A stretch of DNA of 64,000 nucleotides from Kangsaoukella pontilimi (GCF_009830125.1 NZ_WUPT01000002.1:372001-436000), one strand, 5' to 3'. Positions 8,681 through 16,751 are shown, numbered from the stretch's first letter. A program made the numbers and translations. Notes: generated by a model from the letters alone, not told the origin.

Positions 8681-9685
8681 TTACCCGATCGCTTCGAGGG
8701 CGTCCACGAGCTTGCCCGCGCCGTGACGGTACGGGTCGGTTGTGGGCAGGCCCATCCGATCCTCGACCTCGGCGCAGAGGCGGGCGGCGGCCTCATCATC
8801 GAGCGCCTTGGTGTTGATCGAGATACCGGCCACCACGCAGTCGGGATTCGCGATGCGGGCGAGCGGCAGCGCCATGTCGCGGAGCGCCTCGAGGCTGGGC
8901 AGTGCGTGATCGGGCAGGCCGCGCAGATGGGTGCGCGTCGGCTCATGGGCAAGGATCAACGCGTCGGGCTGTCCGCCATGGATCAGCGCCATGGTCACGC
9001 CCGAGAAGGACAGGTGCCAGAGGCTGCCCTGTCCTTCGATATGGTCCCAGTGATCGGGATCGTTGTCCGGCGTCAGCCATTCGACCGCACCGGACATGAA
9101 ATCGGCCACGACAGCGTCAAGAGGCACGCCATGCCCGGTGATCAGGATGCCGGTCTGACCGGTGGGCCGGAAGGTGGACTTCAGCCCGCGGTTCCGCATC
9201 TCGGCATCCATGGCGAGGCCGGTATACATCTTGCCGACCGAGCAGTCGGTGCCGACCGCAAGGCAGCGCTTGCCCGTGCGCCGGGCGCCGCTGGCGATGG
9301 GGTAGGAGACTGTAGGCAGACGCACGTCGTGGAGCGCCGCGCCCGAGCCGGTCGCCGCCTCGGCCAGACGCGGTTCGTTGCGGAGGAGGTTATGGAGGCC
9401 GCTGGCAAGGTCGTAGCCCATGCCGATGGCCTCGACGAGCACGTCGAGCCAGCTTTCGGAGATCACGCCGCCGCGGTTCGCGACGCCGATCACCAGTGTG
9501 CGGGCACCGGCGTTCCACGCTTCTTCCAGGGTCATGTCGGGCGCGCCCACATCCGCCTTGCAGCCAGGCATGCGCAACTGACCGACGACGTTTTCGGGTC
9601 GCCAGTCCTGAATGCCCTGCGCCACTTTCGCGGCAAGCTGATCGTGGGCGTCACCGAGGAAGAGAAGATAGGGGGTGCGAATCAT
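8681..9685 (-). CDS. dgcN: N-acetyltransferase DgcN (DUF1611 family)
   Basis: DgcN is reported as the D-glutamate N-acetyltransferase that feeds DgcA. The 334 residues belong to the DUF1611 family, with a P-loop-like AVGTDCSVGKMYTGLAM in the middle and a Rossmann-like N-terminal half (LLFLGDAHD). The gene starts at an ATG preceded by GGAGAC. It lies directly upstream of dgcA and is divergent from mcl1 across 237 bp. No dgcR-type regulator gene is next to it, although such a regulator has been described for this pair in other bacteria. Confidence 0.87.
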   Translation of the reverse strand: MIRTPYLLFLGDAHDQLAAKVAQGIQDWRPENVVGQLRMPGCKADVGAPDMTLEEAWNAGARTLVIGVANRGGVISESWLDVLVEAIGMGYDLASGLHNLLRNEPRLAEAATGSGAALHDVRLPTVSYPIASGARRTGKRCLAVGTDCSVGKMYTGLAMDAEMRNRGLKSTFRPTGQTGILITGHGVPLDAVVADFMSGAVEWLTPDNDPDHWDHIEGQGSLWHLSFSGVTMALIHGGQPDALILAHEPTRTHLRGLPDHALPSLEALRDMALPLARIANPDCVVAGISINTKALDDEAAARLCAEVEDRMGLPTTDPYRHGAGKLVDALEAIG

Positions 9686-9837
9686 AACTGTCTCCGTTCG
9701 TTTGGTGCGAGTCTCCCGGTTTTTTGTGGAATGTCCTGCCTAACGACGCGCACTTCATGCCATTTGATGGAAGTCCTTGCGCGATTTCAGCGGATGGCCG
9801 GATATTCTTGCATAACGATGTTGTTTCACGCTTTGGA

Positions 9838-9875
9838 TGAATGCTGCGACAGCAAAAGGGCTTGAATGCTGCAAC
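9838..9875 (+). promoter_or_regulatory. Direct repeats upstream of malyl-CoA lyase
   Basis: TGAATGCTGCGAC at 9838-9850 and TGAATGCTGCAAC at 9863-9875 are 12/13 identical and 25 bp apart. They lie 48-85 bp before the mcl1 start. The spacing of about 2.5 helical turns puts them on opposite DNA faces. GATGTTG near 9818 and CAACATC near 9876 also form an inverted pair around them. This may be a regulator site for mcl1. Confidence 0.4.
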
Positions 9876-9922
9876 GCAACATCATATCCGGTTTCCAACA
9901 GTATACGAAAGAAAGTTGCGCA

Positions 9923-10882
9923 ATGTCCTTCCGTGTTCAACCCGCTCCGCCCGCCCGTCCGAACCGCTGCCAATTGTTCGGTCCCGGTTCGCGCCCCGCG
10001 ATCTTCGAAAAGATGGCGGCGAGCGCGGCGGATGTCATCAACCTCGATCTGGAGGACTCGGTCGCGCCCGGAGACAAGGCTGAGGCGCGCCAGAACATCA
10101 TCGCGGCCACCCATGATATCGATTGGGGCACGAAGACTCTGTCGGTCCGGATCAACGGGCTGGATACGCCCTACTGGTATCGCGATGTGGTCGAGGTGCT
10201 GGAGGGCGCGTCGGAGCGGCTGGACCAGATCATGATCCCCAAGGTCGGCAATGCGGCCGATGTCTATGCGGTCGATGCGCTTGTGACGGCAATCGAGGCG
10301 GCGAAGGGGCGAGGGAAGCGGATCACCTTCGAGGTCATCATCGAGACCGCCGCCGGCATCGCGCATGTGGAGGAAATCGCCGCCGCCTCGCCGCGGCTGG
10401 CCGCCATGAGCCTCGGTGCAGCCGATTTTGCGGCGTCGATGGGGATGCAGACGACCGGGATCGGGGGCACGCAGGAGAATTATTACATGCTGCGCGACGG
10501 GGCGCGCTACTGGTCGGACCCGTGGCACTGGGCGCAGACGGCCATCGTCGCCGCCTGCCGCACCCATGGCGTGCTGCCGGTGGACGGGCCGTTCGGGGAT
10601 TTCTCGGATGACGAGGGGTACCGTGCACAGGCGCTCCGCTCGGCGACGCTGGGTATGGTCGGCAAATGGGCGATCCATCCCAAGCAGGTGGCGCTGGCCA
10701 ACGAGGTCTTTACGCCGTCGGACGAGGCGGTGACCGAAGCGCGCGAAATTCTGGCCGCGATGGAAGAGGCGCAGGCCTCGGGCGCGGGCGCGGCTGTCTA
10801 CAAAGGGCGGCTAGTCGATATCGCCAGCGTTCGACAGGCCGAGGTGATCGTCCGGCAGGCGGAGCTGATCGGCGCCGCATGA
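9923..10882 (+). CDS. mcl1: L-malyl-CoA/beta-methylmalyl-CoA lyase
   Basis: This is a class I CoA-ester lyase of the CitE-like fold, for which the Rhodobacter enzyme is the model. It reversibly cleaves beta-methylmalyl-CoA to glyoxylate and propionyl-CoA, and malyl-CoA to acetyl-CoA and glyoxylate, in the ethylmalonyl-CoA pathway. The ATG at 9923 gives 319 residues and the conserved start MSFRVQPAPPARPNRCQ. GAAAG lies 7 bases before it. An upstream in-frame start would add 19 unconserved residues. Metal and substrate motifs visible include NLDLEDSV, EVIIETAAGI and LGAADFAASMG. It stands alone between dgcN and the transaminase. Confidence 0.93.
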   Translation: MSFRVQPAPPARPNRCQLFGPGSRPAIFEKMAASAADVINLDLEDSVAPGDKAEARQNIIAATHDIDWGTKTLSVRINGLDTPYWYRDVVEVLEGASERLDQIMIPKVGNAADVYAVDALVTAIEAAKGRGKRITFEVIIETAAGIAHVEEIAAASPRLAAMSLGAADFAASMGMQTTGIGGTQENYYMLRDGARYWSDPWHWAQTAIVAACRTHGVLPVDGPFGDFSDDEGYRAQALRSATLGMVGKWAIHPKQVALANEVFTPSDEAVTEAREILAAMEEAQASGAGAAVYKGRLVDIASVRQAEVIVRQAELIGAA

Positions 10883-10889
10883 GGCAGGG

Positions 10890-10974
10890 TTTGCGCCGGG
10901 GCTTCGCCCCGTCGCGGTGGGCCGCTTCGCGGCGTATCTTGCCTCCGGCGGGAGTATTTTGCCCAAGAAGAAGC
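10890..10974. repeat. Intergenic multi-hairpin repeat, copy 2
   Basis: GGGGCTTCGCCCC and CCGCTTCGCGG form adjacent stems. They are followed by the core GGGAGTATTTTGCCCAAG then AAGAAG at about 10950-10973. The layout matches the other copies. It sits between mcl1 and the transaminase gene, both on the + strand. Confidence 0.65.
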
Positions 10975-11035
10975 AGGGCTTGACGCGGTCGGGGTGACCG
11001 GTCAACAGGTTTCCTGTCAGAGAAGGGAGCATCCG

Positions 11036-11896
11036 ATGAGCCGCATCGTTTATGTCAATGGAGACTATGTGCCCGAAGCCGAGGCGAAAGTATCGGTGTT
11101 CGACCGGGGGTTCCTCTTTGCCGATGGCGTCTATGAGGTCACCAGCGTTCTGGACGGCAAGCTCATTGATTTCGAGGGCCACGCGACTCGGTTGGAGCGG
11201 TCCCTGAAGGAGCTCGACATGGCGAGCCCGGTGACGATGGACGAGCTTCTGGAGATCCATCGCGAACTGGTGCGGCGGAACGAGGTGGCCGAGGGCATGA
11301 TCTATCTGCAAATCACGCGTGGTGCGGATGCGGACCGGGATTTCGCCTTCCCGGACCCGGAAAAGGTACCGTCAAGCATCGTACTGTTCACCCAGTCGAA
11401 GAAGCTGGCCGACAGCCCCGCCGCCAAGGTGGGCATGAAGGTGATTTCGATCGAGGATCAGCGGTGGGGCCGGCGCGACATCAAGACCGTGCAGCTTCTC
11501 TATCCGTCCATGGGCAAGATGATGGCCAAGGCGGCGGGCAAGGACGATGCCTGGATGGTCGAGGACGGCGCGGTGACCGAAGGCACGTCGAACAACGCAT
11601 ATATCGTCAAGGATGGCGTGATCGTGACGCGGCATCTGGGCAACGAGATCCTGCACGGCATCACACGTGCCGCGGTCCTGCGCTTTGCACGCGAGGCACA
11701 GATGCGGGTCGAGGAGCGCCCCTTCACCATCGAAGAAGCCCAGGGCGCGGACGAGGCGTTCATCACGTCGGCGTCGACCTTCGTCATGCCGGTGGTCGAA
11801 ATCGACGGCGAGGCGGTAGGCTCGGGCACGCCCGGCCCGGTCGCAACGCGGTTGAGGGAAATCTATCTGGACGAAAGCCGGAAGGCCGCCATCTGA
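11036..11896 (+). CDS. D-amino-acid transaminase-like class IV aminotransferase
   Basis: The 286 residues form a fold-type IV PLP aminotransferase. VFDRGFLFADGVYE is near residues 21-34 and the probable Schiff-base Lys150 lies in RRDIKTVQLL. The EGTSNNAYIV motif follows, whose Glu contacts the PLP ring nitrogen. The RRDIKT context is more like D-amino-acid transaminase than branched-chain transaminase. Such an enzyme moves amino groups between D-alanine or other D-amino acids and 2-oxoglutarate, giving D-glutamate. AAGGGAG before the ATG at 11036 supports the start. The nearby dgcN-dgcA pair fits a role in D-glutamate turnover, but substrate specificity is inferred. Confidence 0.82.
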   Translation: MSRIVYVNGDYVPEAEAKVSVFDRGFLFADGVYEVTSVLDGKLIDFEGHATRLERSLKELDMASPVTMDELLEIHRELVRRNEVAEGMIYLQITRGADADRDFAFPDPEKVPSSIVLFTQSKKLADSPAAKVGMKVISIEDQRWGRRDIKTVQLLYPSMGKMMAKAAGKDDAWMVEDGAVTEGTSNNAYIVKDGVIVTRHLGNEILHGITRAAVLRFAREAQMRVEERPFTIEEAQGADEAFITSASTFVMPVVEIDGEAVGSGTPGPVATRLREIYLDESRKAAI

Positions 11897-11923
11897 CGAG
11901 GGCGGCCCCCGGAAGGGCGAGTC

Positions 11924-12229
11924 TCAGACGGGCATATCCTTGTGTGCCTCTTCGAAGGCGTCCTGCTGTTCTGGCGTCGCCTCGGTCTGGTATTTTTCTT
12001 TCCATTCGGCGGATGACATGCCGTAGAAGGCGACGCGGCCATCTTCCTTGGACATCTCGATACCGCGTTCGTTCGCGGCTTCCTGGTACCAGCGGCTGAG
12101 GCAGTTCCGGCAGAAGCCTGTCAGGTTCATCATGTCGATATTCTGAACGTCGGTGCGGTCTTCCATCAGGTGCTGGCGCAGCCGGCGAAAGGCGGCGGCT
12201 TCAAGCTCGATCCGTGTCTGGTCGTCCAT
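11924..12229 (-). CDS. DUF1244 family protein
   Basis: This 101-residue protein is almost entirely DUF1244, a small alphaproteobacterial family of unknown function. It contains a CRNCLSRW motif that could bind metal or act in redox, and an alpha-helical, acidic character. The ATG at 12229 follows GGAGAG and lies 13 bp after the end of the N-formylglutamate amidohydrolase gene, so the two form an operon. A longer in-frame extension overlapping that gene is unlikely. The function is unknown. Confidence 0.88.
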   Translation of the reverse strand: MDDQTRIELEAAAFRRLRQHLMEDRTDVQNIDMMNLTGFCRNCLSRWYQEAANERGIEMSKEDGRVAFYGMSSAEWKEKYQTEATPEQQDAFEEAHKDMPV

Positions 12230-12242
12230 GGTCAACTCTCCT

Positions 12243-13007
12243 TCAGGTCTCGTCGGCCCGGTCCAGCGCCAACGGCAGCAGACGGGCAAAGCGGTCGGCC
12301 CATGCGGTCTGGCCGGCATCGTCGGTGATCAGGTCGTTTCTTATCTCGATAAGGGTGTTCTGGCGACCGGTTGCAATAGCGTGGCGGTCGATCGTGTCGC
12401 CCTCTAGATGCCCGGAATAGGGTTCGTTCGCGCCGACGATCAGGCCCGGCTCTTTGCGCAGAAGGTCGATCAGCGGGCGCGACAGCCGGTCATCATCCGC
12501 GAAGAGGAGGCCCGTGTGCCATGGCCGCATGGGCCTGCCCCTGAACTGAGGCGTGAAGGAATGGACCGACACGATGACGGTATCGTCCAGCCGCGCCGCC
12601 ATCGCCGCCACAGCGTCGTGATAGGGTCGGTAGCAGCGGTTTAGCCGGTCCTGAACCTCGTCCCGTGTCACCTGACGGTTCGTTGGAATGATCGTGCCGT
12701 CATAAAGCCGCATGACGAGCGTCGGGTCGTCCTCGCCCCGGTTCGGGTCGATCACCAGACGCGAGAAGTTCGACAGAACCACGGGCGCGCCCAGCTTTTC
12801 TGCAAGTTGGATCGCGACGCCCGAAGCGCCGACGTCATAGGCGATGTGGCGCGCCATATCCTCGGGCGCGATTCCAAGATCGCCGCCGCCGACGAAGTCT
12901 GGAACTCGGTTCGTGGCGTGATCGCAGATCACCAGCCAGCGCGACATGCGCGCTTCGCCCAAAATATGGACAGGTTGCCAGGTCATGTCGGTCTCGGGCC
13001 GGGTCAT
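12243..13007 (-). CDS. N-formylglutamate amidohydrolase family protein
   Basis: The family (FGase, PF05013) hydrolyses N-formyl-L-glutamate to formate and glutamate, as in the last step of one histidine-degradation route. The protein has 254 residues from the first ATG. A second ATG seven codons in, or a third at codon 21 (MSRWLVICDHATNRVP), is also possible. Conserved segments include CDHATNRVP, DVGASGVAIQLAEKLGAPVV and SVHSFTPQFRGRPMRPW. No other hut genes are nearby, so the natural substrate may be a different N-acyl glutamate. It is the first gene of the pair with DUF1244. Confidence 0.85.
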   Translation of the reverse strand: MTRPETDMTWQPVHILGEARMSRWLVICDHATNRVPDFVGGGDLGIAPEDMARHIAYDVGASGVAIQLAEKLGAPVVLSNFSRLVIDPNRGEDDPTLVMRLYDGTIIPTNRQVTRDEVQDRLNRCYRPYHDAVAAMAARLDDTVIVSVHSFTPQFRGRPMRPWHTGLLFADDDRLSRPLIDLLRKEPGLIVGANEPYSGHLEGDTIDRHAIATGRQNTLIEIRNDLITDDAGQTAWADRFARLLPLALDRADET

Positions 13008-13113
13008 TCCGCGTCTCTAGCCCCGCCATAAAGAAAGCGCCAGTTGTCACGCGCTAACATTTGCGGCAAAGAGGGCGCGAGCCAGAAAAGACGCTTTGAA
13101 GGGAACGGGGCAT

Positions 13114-14559
13114 ATGAGACGCCTTCGCAAGGTCAAGATCGTTGCAACACTGGGGCCGGCATCGAGCGACTACGACACGATTCGCGCCTTGTTCGAGGCG
13201 GGCGCGGATGTCTTCCGCCTGAACATGAGCCATGGCGACCACTCCGAGATCGGAGAGCGCCACCGGATCATCCGCGAGATCGAAAAGGATACCGGGCGCC
13301 CGATCGGCATTCTGGCGGACCTGCAGGGCCCCAAGCTTCGCGTCGGTGTGTTCGACGGCGATTCGGCGGAACTGGAAGAGGGGCAGGCGTTCCGTCTGGA
13401 CCTCGACGACACGCCGGGGGACTCGACGCGGGTCCAGCTTCCGCACAAGGAAATCTTCGAGGCGCTCGAGCCGGGGTCGAGCCTTCTGGTCAATGACGGC
13501 AAGATCCGGCTTCGGGTCGAGGAATGCGGCCCCGATCATGCGCTGACCTCGGTCGTGGTCGGCGGCACGATTTCGAACCGCAAGGGCGTGAACGTGCCGG
13601 ATGTGGTTCTGCCGCTTGCCGCGTTGAGCGAGAAGGATCGCAAGGATCTGGAATTCGTCTGCCGTCTTGGCGTCGACTGGCTGGCGCTGTCCTTCGTGCA
13701 GCGTCCCGCCGACGTGGCCGAGGCGCGTGAACTGGCGCAGGGCCGCGCCGCGATCCTGTCCAAGATCGAGAAACCCGCCGCCGTGAAGGCGTTCGACGAA
13801 ATTCTGGCCGTGTCCGACGGGATCATGGTCGCCCGGGGCGATCTTGGCGTGGAACTGCCGGTACAGAACGTGCCGCCGATCCAGAAGCGGCTGGTCCGTA
13901 AGTGCCGCGCCGCCGCCAAGCCGGTGATCGTGGCGACCCAGATGCTCGAATCGATGATCGAAAGCCCGGTACCCACGCGCGCCGAGGTCTCTGACGTTGC
14001 TGCGGCCATCTATGAAGGCACCGATGCCGTGATGCTGTCGGCGGAAAGTGCCGCGGGCAGCTATCCGATCGAGGCCGTACAGACCATGGACGCCGTCGCC
14101 CGCGAGGTGGAAAGCGATCCGACCTACCTGGACGTCATCGCGGCCAGCCGGGGCGGGCCGAAGCAGTCGGTCGCGGACGGTATCGTTTCGGCCGCGCGCG
14201 AAATCGCGGAAACCGCCGATATCAAGGTCATCTGCTCGTTCTCGCAGTCGGGGAAGACCGCGCTGCTGGTAGCGCGGGAGCGGCCCAAGGTACCGATCAT
14301 CGCGCTGACCTCGATGATGGGAACCGCGCGGCGGCTGTGCCTGACCTGGGGCCTGCACTGCGTGAAGGTGCCCGAGGTCGACCGGTTCAAGTCGGCGGTC
14401 ATCGCGGCTGCACGGGCCGCACGGGGCGAAGGCTTCGCCGATCCGACCGATCAGCTTGTGGTCACCGCCGGTGTGCCCTTCGGCCAGTCCGGCACGACGA
14501 ACATCCTGCGCGTCGCGCCTTGCGACGAGCGGCTGATCCTGCCGTCCGATCCGGAATAG
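13114..14559 (+). CDS. pyk: Pyruvate kinase
   Basis: Pyruvate kinase transfers phosphate from phosphoenolpyruvate to ADP at the end of glycolysis. The ATG at 13114 gives 481 residues beginning MRRLRKVKIVATLGP, the usual N-terminus. An in-frame TTG 18 bases earlier is less likely. Motifs seen in order are DLQGPKLRVG, the catalytic-Lys strand SKIEKPAAV, MVARGDLGVELP and ATQMLESM. The C-terminal allosteric domain carries the SQSGKTALLVARERP segment. It stands between the divergent amidohydrolase operon and rpmI-rplT. Confidence 0.96.
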   Translation: MRRLRKVKIVATLGPASSDYDTIRALFEAGADVFRLNMSHGDHSEIGERHRIIREIEKDTGRPIGILADLQGPKLRVGVFDGDSAELEEGQAFRLDLDDTPGDSTRVQLPHKEIFEALEPGSSLLVNDGKIRLRVEECGPDHALTSVVVGGTISNRKGVNVPDVVLPLAALSEKDRKDLEFVCRLGVDWLALSFVQRPADVAEARELAQGRAAILSKIEKPAAVKAFDEILAVSDGIMVARGDLGVELPVQNVPPIQKRLVRKCRAAAKPVIVATQMLESMIESPVPTRAEVSDVAAAIYEGTDAVMLSAESAAGSYPIEAVQTMDAVAREVESDPTYLDVIAASRGGPKQSVADGIVSAAREIAETADIKVICSFSQSGKTALLVARERPKVPIIALTSMMGTARRLCLTWGLHCVKVPEVDRFKSAVIAAARAARGEGFADPTDQLVVTAGVPFGQSGTTNILRVAPCDERLILPSDPE

Positions 14560-14577
14560 GCCCCGACCCTCTTGCCA

Positions 14578-14647
14578 GAGCGCGCGTTCCCTTGTAAGGC
14601 ACGCGCTCCGACGGGTGCGCCGGCCCGAGTGGCATGCCGTGCGCACC
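14578..14647 (+). promoter_or_regulatory. Hairpin-rich leader before rpmI
   Basis: Two stems can be drawn between pyk and rpmI: GAGCGCG (14578-14584) with CGCGCTC (14602-14608), and GGTGCGC (14614-14620) with GCGCACC (14641-14647). A ribosomal-protein operon leader is a known place for autogenous control by L20, but no L20-site pseudoknot could be shown. The first stem could instead belong to a pyk terminator. Confidence 0.35.
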
Positions 14648-14676
14648 TAGAACCGTCCGGAATAAAGGAGATGGAA

Positions 14677-14877
14677 ATGCCCAAGATGAAGACCAAGTCG
14701 AGCGCCAAGAAGCGCTTCAAGGTCACCGCGACCGGCAAGGTCGTCGGCGGCCAGGCCGGCAAGCGGCACGGCATGATCAAGCGTACCAAGAAGTTCATCC
14801 GCGATGCTCGCGGCACCCAGGTGCTGTCAGAGCCCGATCAGAAGCTCGCCAAGAGCTTCATGCCCTATAGCCGCTAA
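14677..14877 (+). CDS. rpmI: 50S ribosomal protein L35
   Basis: L35 is a small basic protein of the large ribosomal subunit. The 66 residues [16 protein letters not shown]... through SFMPYSR match the family from end to end. AAAGGAG six bases before ATG 14677 fixes the start. An upstream extension of 35 residues in the same frame is not protein-like. rplT follows after 13 bp. infC, which often precedes this pair, is absent here. Confidence 0.96.
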   Translation: MPKMKTKSSAKKRFKVTATGKVVGGQAGKRHGMIKRTKKFIRDARGTQVLSEPDQKLAKSFMPYSR

Positions 14878-14890
14878 GGAGGCCTGACCC

Positions 14891-15253
14891 ATGGCACGAG
14901 TCAAAGGTGGGACAGTCACCCACGCCCGTCACAAGAAGGTCATCAAGGCCGCCAAAGGTTACTACGGTTCGCGCAGCCGTAACTTCCGCACTGCCACGCA
15001 GGCGGTCGATAAGGCCAACCAGTACGCGACCCGCGACCGCAAGCAGCGCAAGCGCAACTTCCGCGCGCTCTGGATCCAGCGGATCAACGCCGCTGTCCGC
15101 GCGCATGACGAAGCGCTGACCTATTCGCGCTTCATCAACGGCCTGTCGCTGGCCGGGATCGAGGTGGACCGCAAGGTTCTGGCCGATCTCGCTGTGCACG
15201 AGCCGGATGCGTTCGGAGCCATCGTCGATAAGGCGAAGGCCGCGCTCGCGTAA
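14891..15253 (+). CDS. rplT: 50S ribosomal protein L20
   Basis: L20 binds 23S rRNA early in large-subunit assembly, and in other bacteria it represses the rpmI-rplT mRNA. The 120 residues show the family signature near the N-terminus ([17 protein letters not shown]) and the globular end with [25 protein letters not shown] lies 8 bases before the start. It is the second gene of the operon with rpmI and is followed by a strong terminator. Confidence 0.96.
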   Translation: MARVKGGTVTHARHKKVIKAAKGYYGSRSRNFRTATQAVDKANQYATRDRKQRKRNFRALWIQRINAAVRAHDEALTYSRFINGLSLAGIEVDRKVLADLAVHEPDAFGAIVDKAKAALA

Positions 15254-15282
15254 TCTCCCCAATCGGGGTTACGAATTCTCAG

Positions 15283-15324
15283 GAAGCCGCGGACCTTTAC
15301 GGGTCTCGCGGCTTCTTGTCTTTC
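15283..15324 (+). terminator. Rho-independent terminator of rpmI-rplT
   Basis: GAAGCCGCGGACC at 15283-15295 pairs with GGTCTCGCGGCTTC at 15302-15315, with one bulge and a short loop. A T-rich tail (TTGTCTTTC) follows. It ends the ribosomal-protein operon 30 bp after rplT, so pheS probably has its own promoter or depends on readthrough. Confidence 0.85.
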
Positions 15325-15371
15325 AGGCGCCCTCTGGCTAGCAGGGCGGGGAACATTCCAAGGGGGTCCGG

Positions 15372-16436
15372 ATGGACGATCTGAGGCAGAAATACCTGGA
15401 TGCGATCGCAGGTGCGCCGGATGAAGCGGCGCTTGAGGACCTGCGCGTTCAGGCGGTGGGCAAGAAGGGCGAAGTCAGCCTGAAGATGCGCGAACTCGGC
15501 AAGATGACGCCGGAAGAGCGTCAGGTCGCCGGCCCCGCGCTGAATGCGCTCAAGGACGAGATCAACTCGGCGCTCGCCGCCAAGAAAGAGGCGCTGGCCG
15601 ATGCCGCGCTGGACGAGCGGCTGCGCTCGGAATGGCTGGACGTCACGCTGCCTGCGCGCGACCGGCGTCAGGGCACCATCCACCCGGTCAGTCAGGTGAC
15701 GGAAGAGGTCAGTGCGATTCTTGCCGATATGGGCTTTGCCGTGGCCGAAGGCCCGCAGATCGAGACCGACTGGTACAATTTCGACGCGCTCAACATGCCC
15801 GACTGGCACTCGGCGCGGACCGATATGGACACGTTTTACATGGCGCGAGCCGAAGGCGACGACCGCCCGCCGCATGTCCTTCGGACGCACACCTCGCCGG
15901 TGCAGGTCCGCTCGATGCAGGCGCAGGGCGCGCCGATCCGCGTCATCGCACCGGGCCGCGTGTACCGCGCGGATTACGACCAGACCCACACGCCGATGTT
16001 CCATCAGGTCGAGGGGCTGGCCGTTGATCGTGACATCTCGATGGCGAACCTGAAATGGGTGCTGGAAGAGTTCTTCTCGGCCTTCTTCGGCACGGGCGTA
16101 AAGACCCGCTTCCGCGCCTCGCATTTCCCCTTCACCGAGCCGTCGGCCGAGGTCGACATTCAGTGCTCGTGGGAAGGCGGCACCGTGAAGGTGGGCGAGG
16201 GCGATGGCTGGCTTGAAGTGCTCGGCTCGGGGATGGTGCATCCGAACGTGCTGAAAGCCGGCGGGATCGACCCCGCCGAGTGGCAGGGCTTTGCCTTCGG
16301 CATGGGGATCGACCGGATGGCGATGCTGAAATACGGAATTCCCGACCTGCGCGCGTTCTTCGACTCGGACCTTCGGTGGCTCCGCCATTACGGATTCCGG
16401 TCGCTACAGGTGCCGACGCTGCACGGGGGGGTGTGA
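15372..16436 (+). CDS. pheS: Phenylalanyl-tRNA synthetase alpha subunit
   Basis: PheS is the catalytic class II subunit that charges tRNA-Phe as part of an alpha2beta2 tetramer with PheT. It has 354 residues. The N-terminal coiled coil (residues 1-90) precedes the catalytic core with class II motif 2 ([20 protein letters not shown]) and motif 3 ([20 protein letters not shown]). GGGGG seven bases before ATG 15372 supports the start. The order pheS - small ORF - pheT suggests one transcript. Confidence 0.96.
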   Translation: MDDLRQKYLDAIAGAPDEAALEDLRVQAVGKKGEVSLKMRELGKMTPEERQVAGPALNALKDEINSALAAKKEALADAALDERLRSEWLDVTLPARDRRQGTIHPVSQVTEEVSAILADMGFAVAEGPQIETDWYNFDALNMPDWHSARTDMDTFYMARAEGDDRPPHVLRTHTSPVQVRSMQAQGAPIRVIAPGRVYRADYDQTHTPMFHQVEGLAVDRDISMANLKWVLEEFFSAFFGTGVKTRFRASHFPFTEPSAEVDIQCSWEGGTVKVGEGDGWLEVLGSGMVHPNVLKAGGIDPAEWQGFAFGMGIDRMAMLKYGIPDLRAFFDSDLRWLRHYGFRSLQVPTLHGGV

Positions 16437-16477
16437 GATTTACGCCGTCTTAACCATCCGGGCGGAAAGTTCTGTGG

Positions 16478-16717
16478 ATGCAGAACAGAAACTCGCCCCT
16501 CTCTCCCGAGATCTGGCTGGCCGACCTGTTTTCCAGCAAGGCCGTGAATCGGGGCGCCGTCATTCGTCGCAAGGCGCGCGATATCGAGCGGTTCGCGGGT
16601 ATGGACCTGTTCATGGCCGAAATCGACAGACGCGGGTTTCAGGCTTTGGAGAACGGCGGACAGATCGTCATCTTCTGCAACCGCGCACCGGTCCGCTGGC
16701 TGACGCCGCATTCTTGA
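16478..16717 (+). CDS. Small conserved-looking protein between pheS and pheT
   Basis: This 79-residue frame starts at ATG 16478, with GGCGGAAAG about 8 bases before it, 41 bp after pheS. The sequence is mildly basic and well formed: SPEIWLADLFSSKAV, a run of Arg/Lys with VIRRKARDIERF, then a C-terminal GGQIVIFCNRAPVRW with one Cys. I recall similar short proteins in other Rhodobacterales, sometimes misnamed phosphoribosylanthranilate isomerase from their neighbours, but cannot name a function. The stop codon falls in the loop of a strong hairpin, so its end is built into the 3' structure ahead of pheT. Confidence 0.7.
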   Translation: MQNRNSPLSPEIWLADLFSSKAVNRGAVIRRKARDIERFAGMDLFMAEIDRRGFQALENGGQIVIFCNRAPVRWLTPHS

Positions 16718-16751
16718 AAAGAATGCGGCGCGAAATCCTTTCAGGATTTCG
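16704..16751. repeat. Paired hairpins between the small ORF and pheT
   Basis: CGCCGCATTCTT pairs with AAGAATGCGGCG (16704-16730), with the TGA stop of the 79-residue gene in and next to the loop. Directly after it, CGAAATCCT pairs with AGGATTTCG (16731-16751). No T-run follows, so this looks like an mRNA-stabilising or processing element rather than a terminator. Similar pairs occur at 25719-25763 and 40151-40194. Confidence 0.7.

Noticed and set aside
9821-9836. parS-like TGTTTCACG sequence
   Set aside because: Only the left half of the palindrome matches; the right half (CTTTGGA) does not, so it is not a ParB site.
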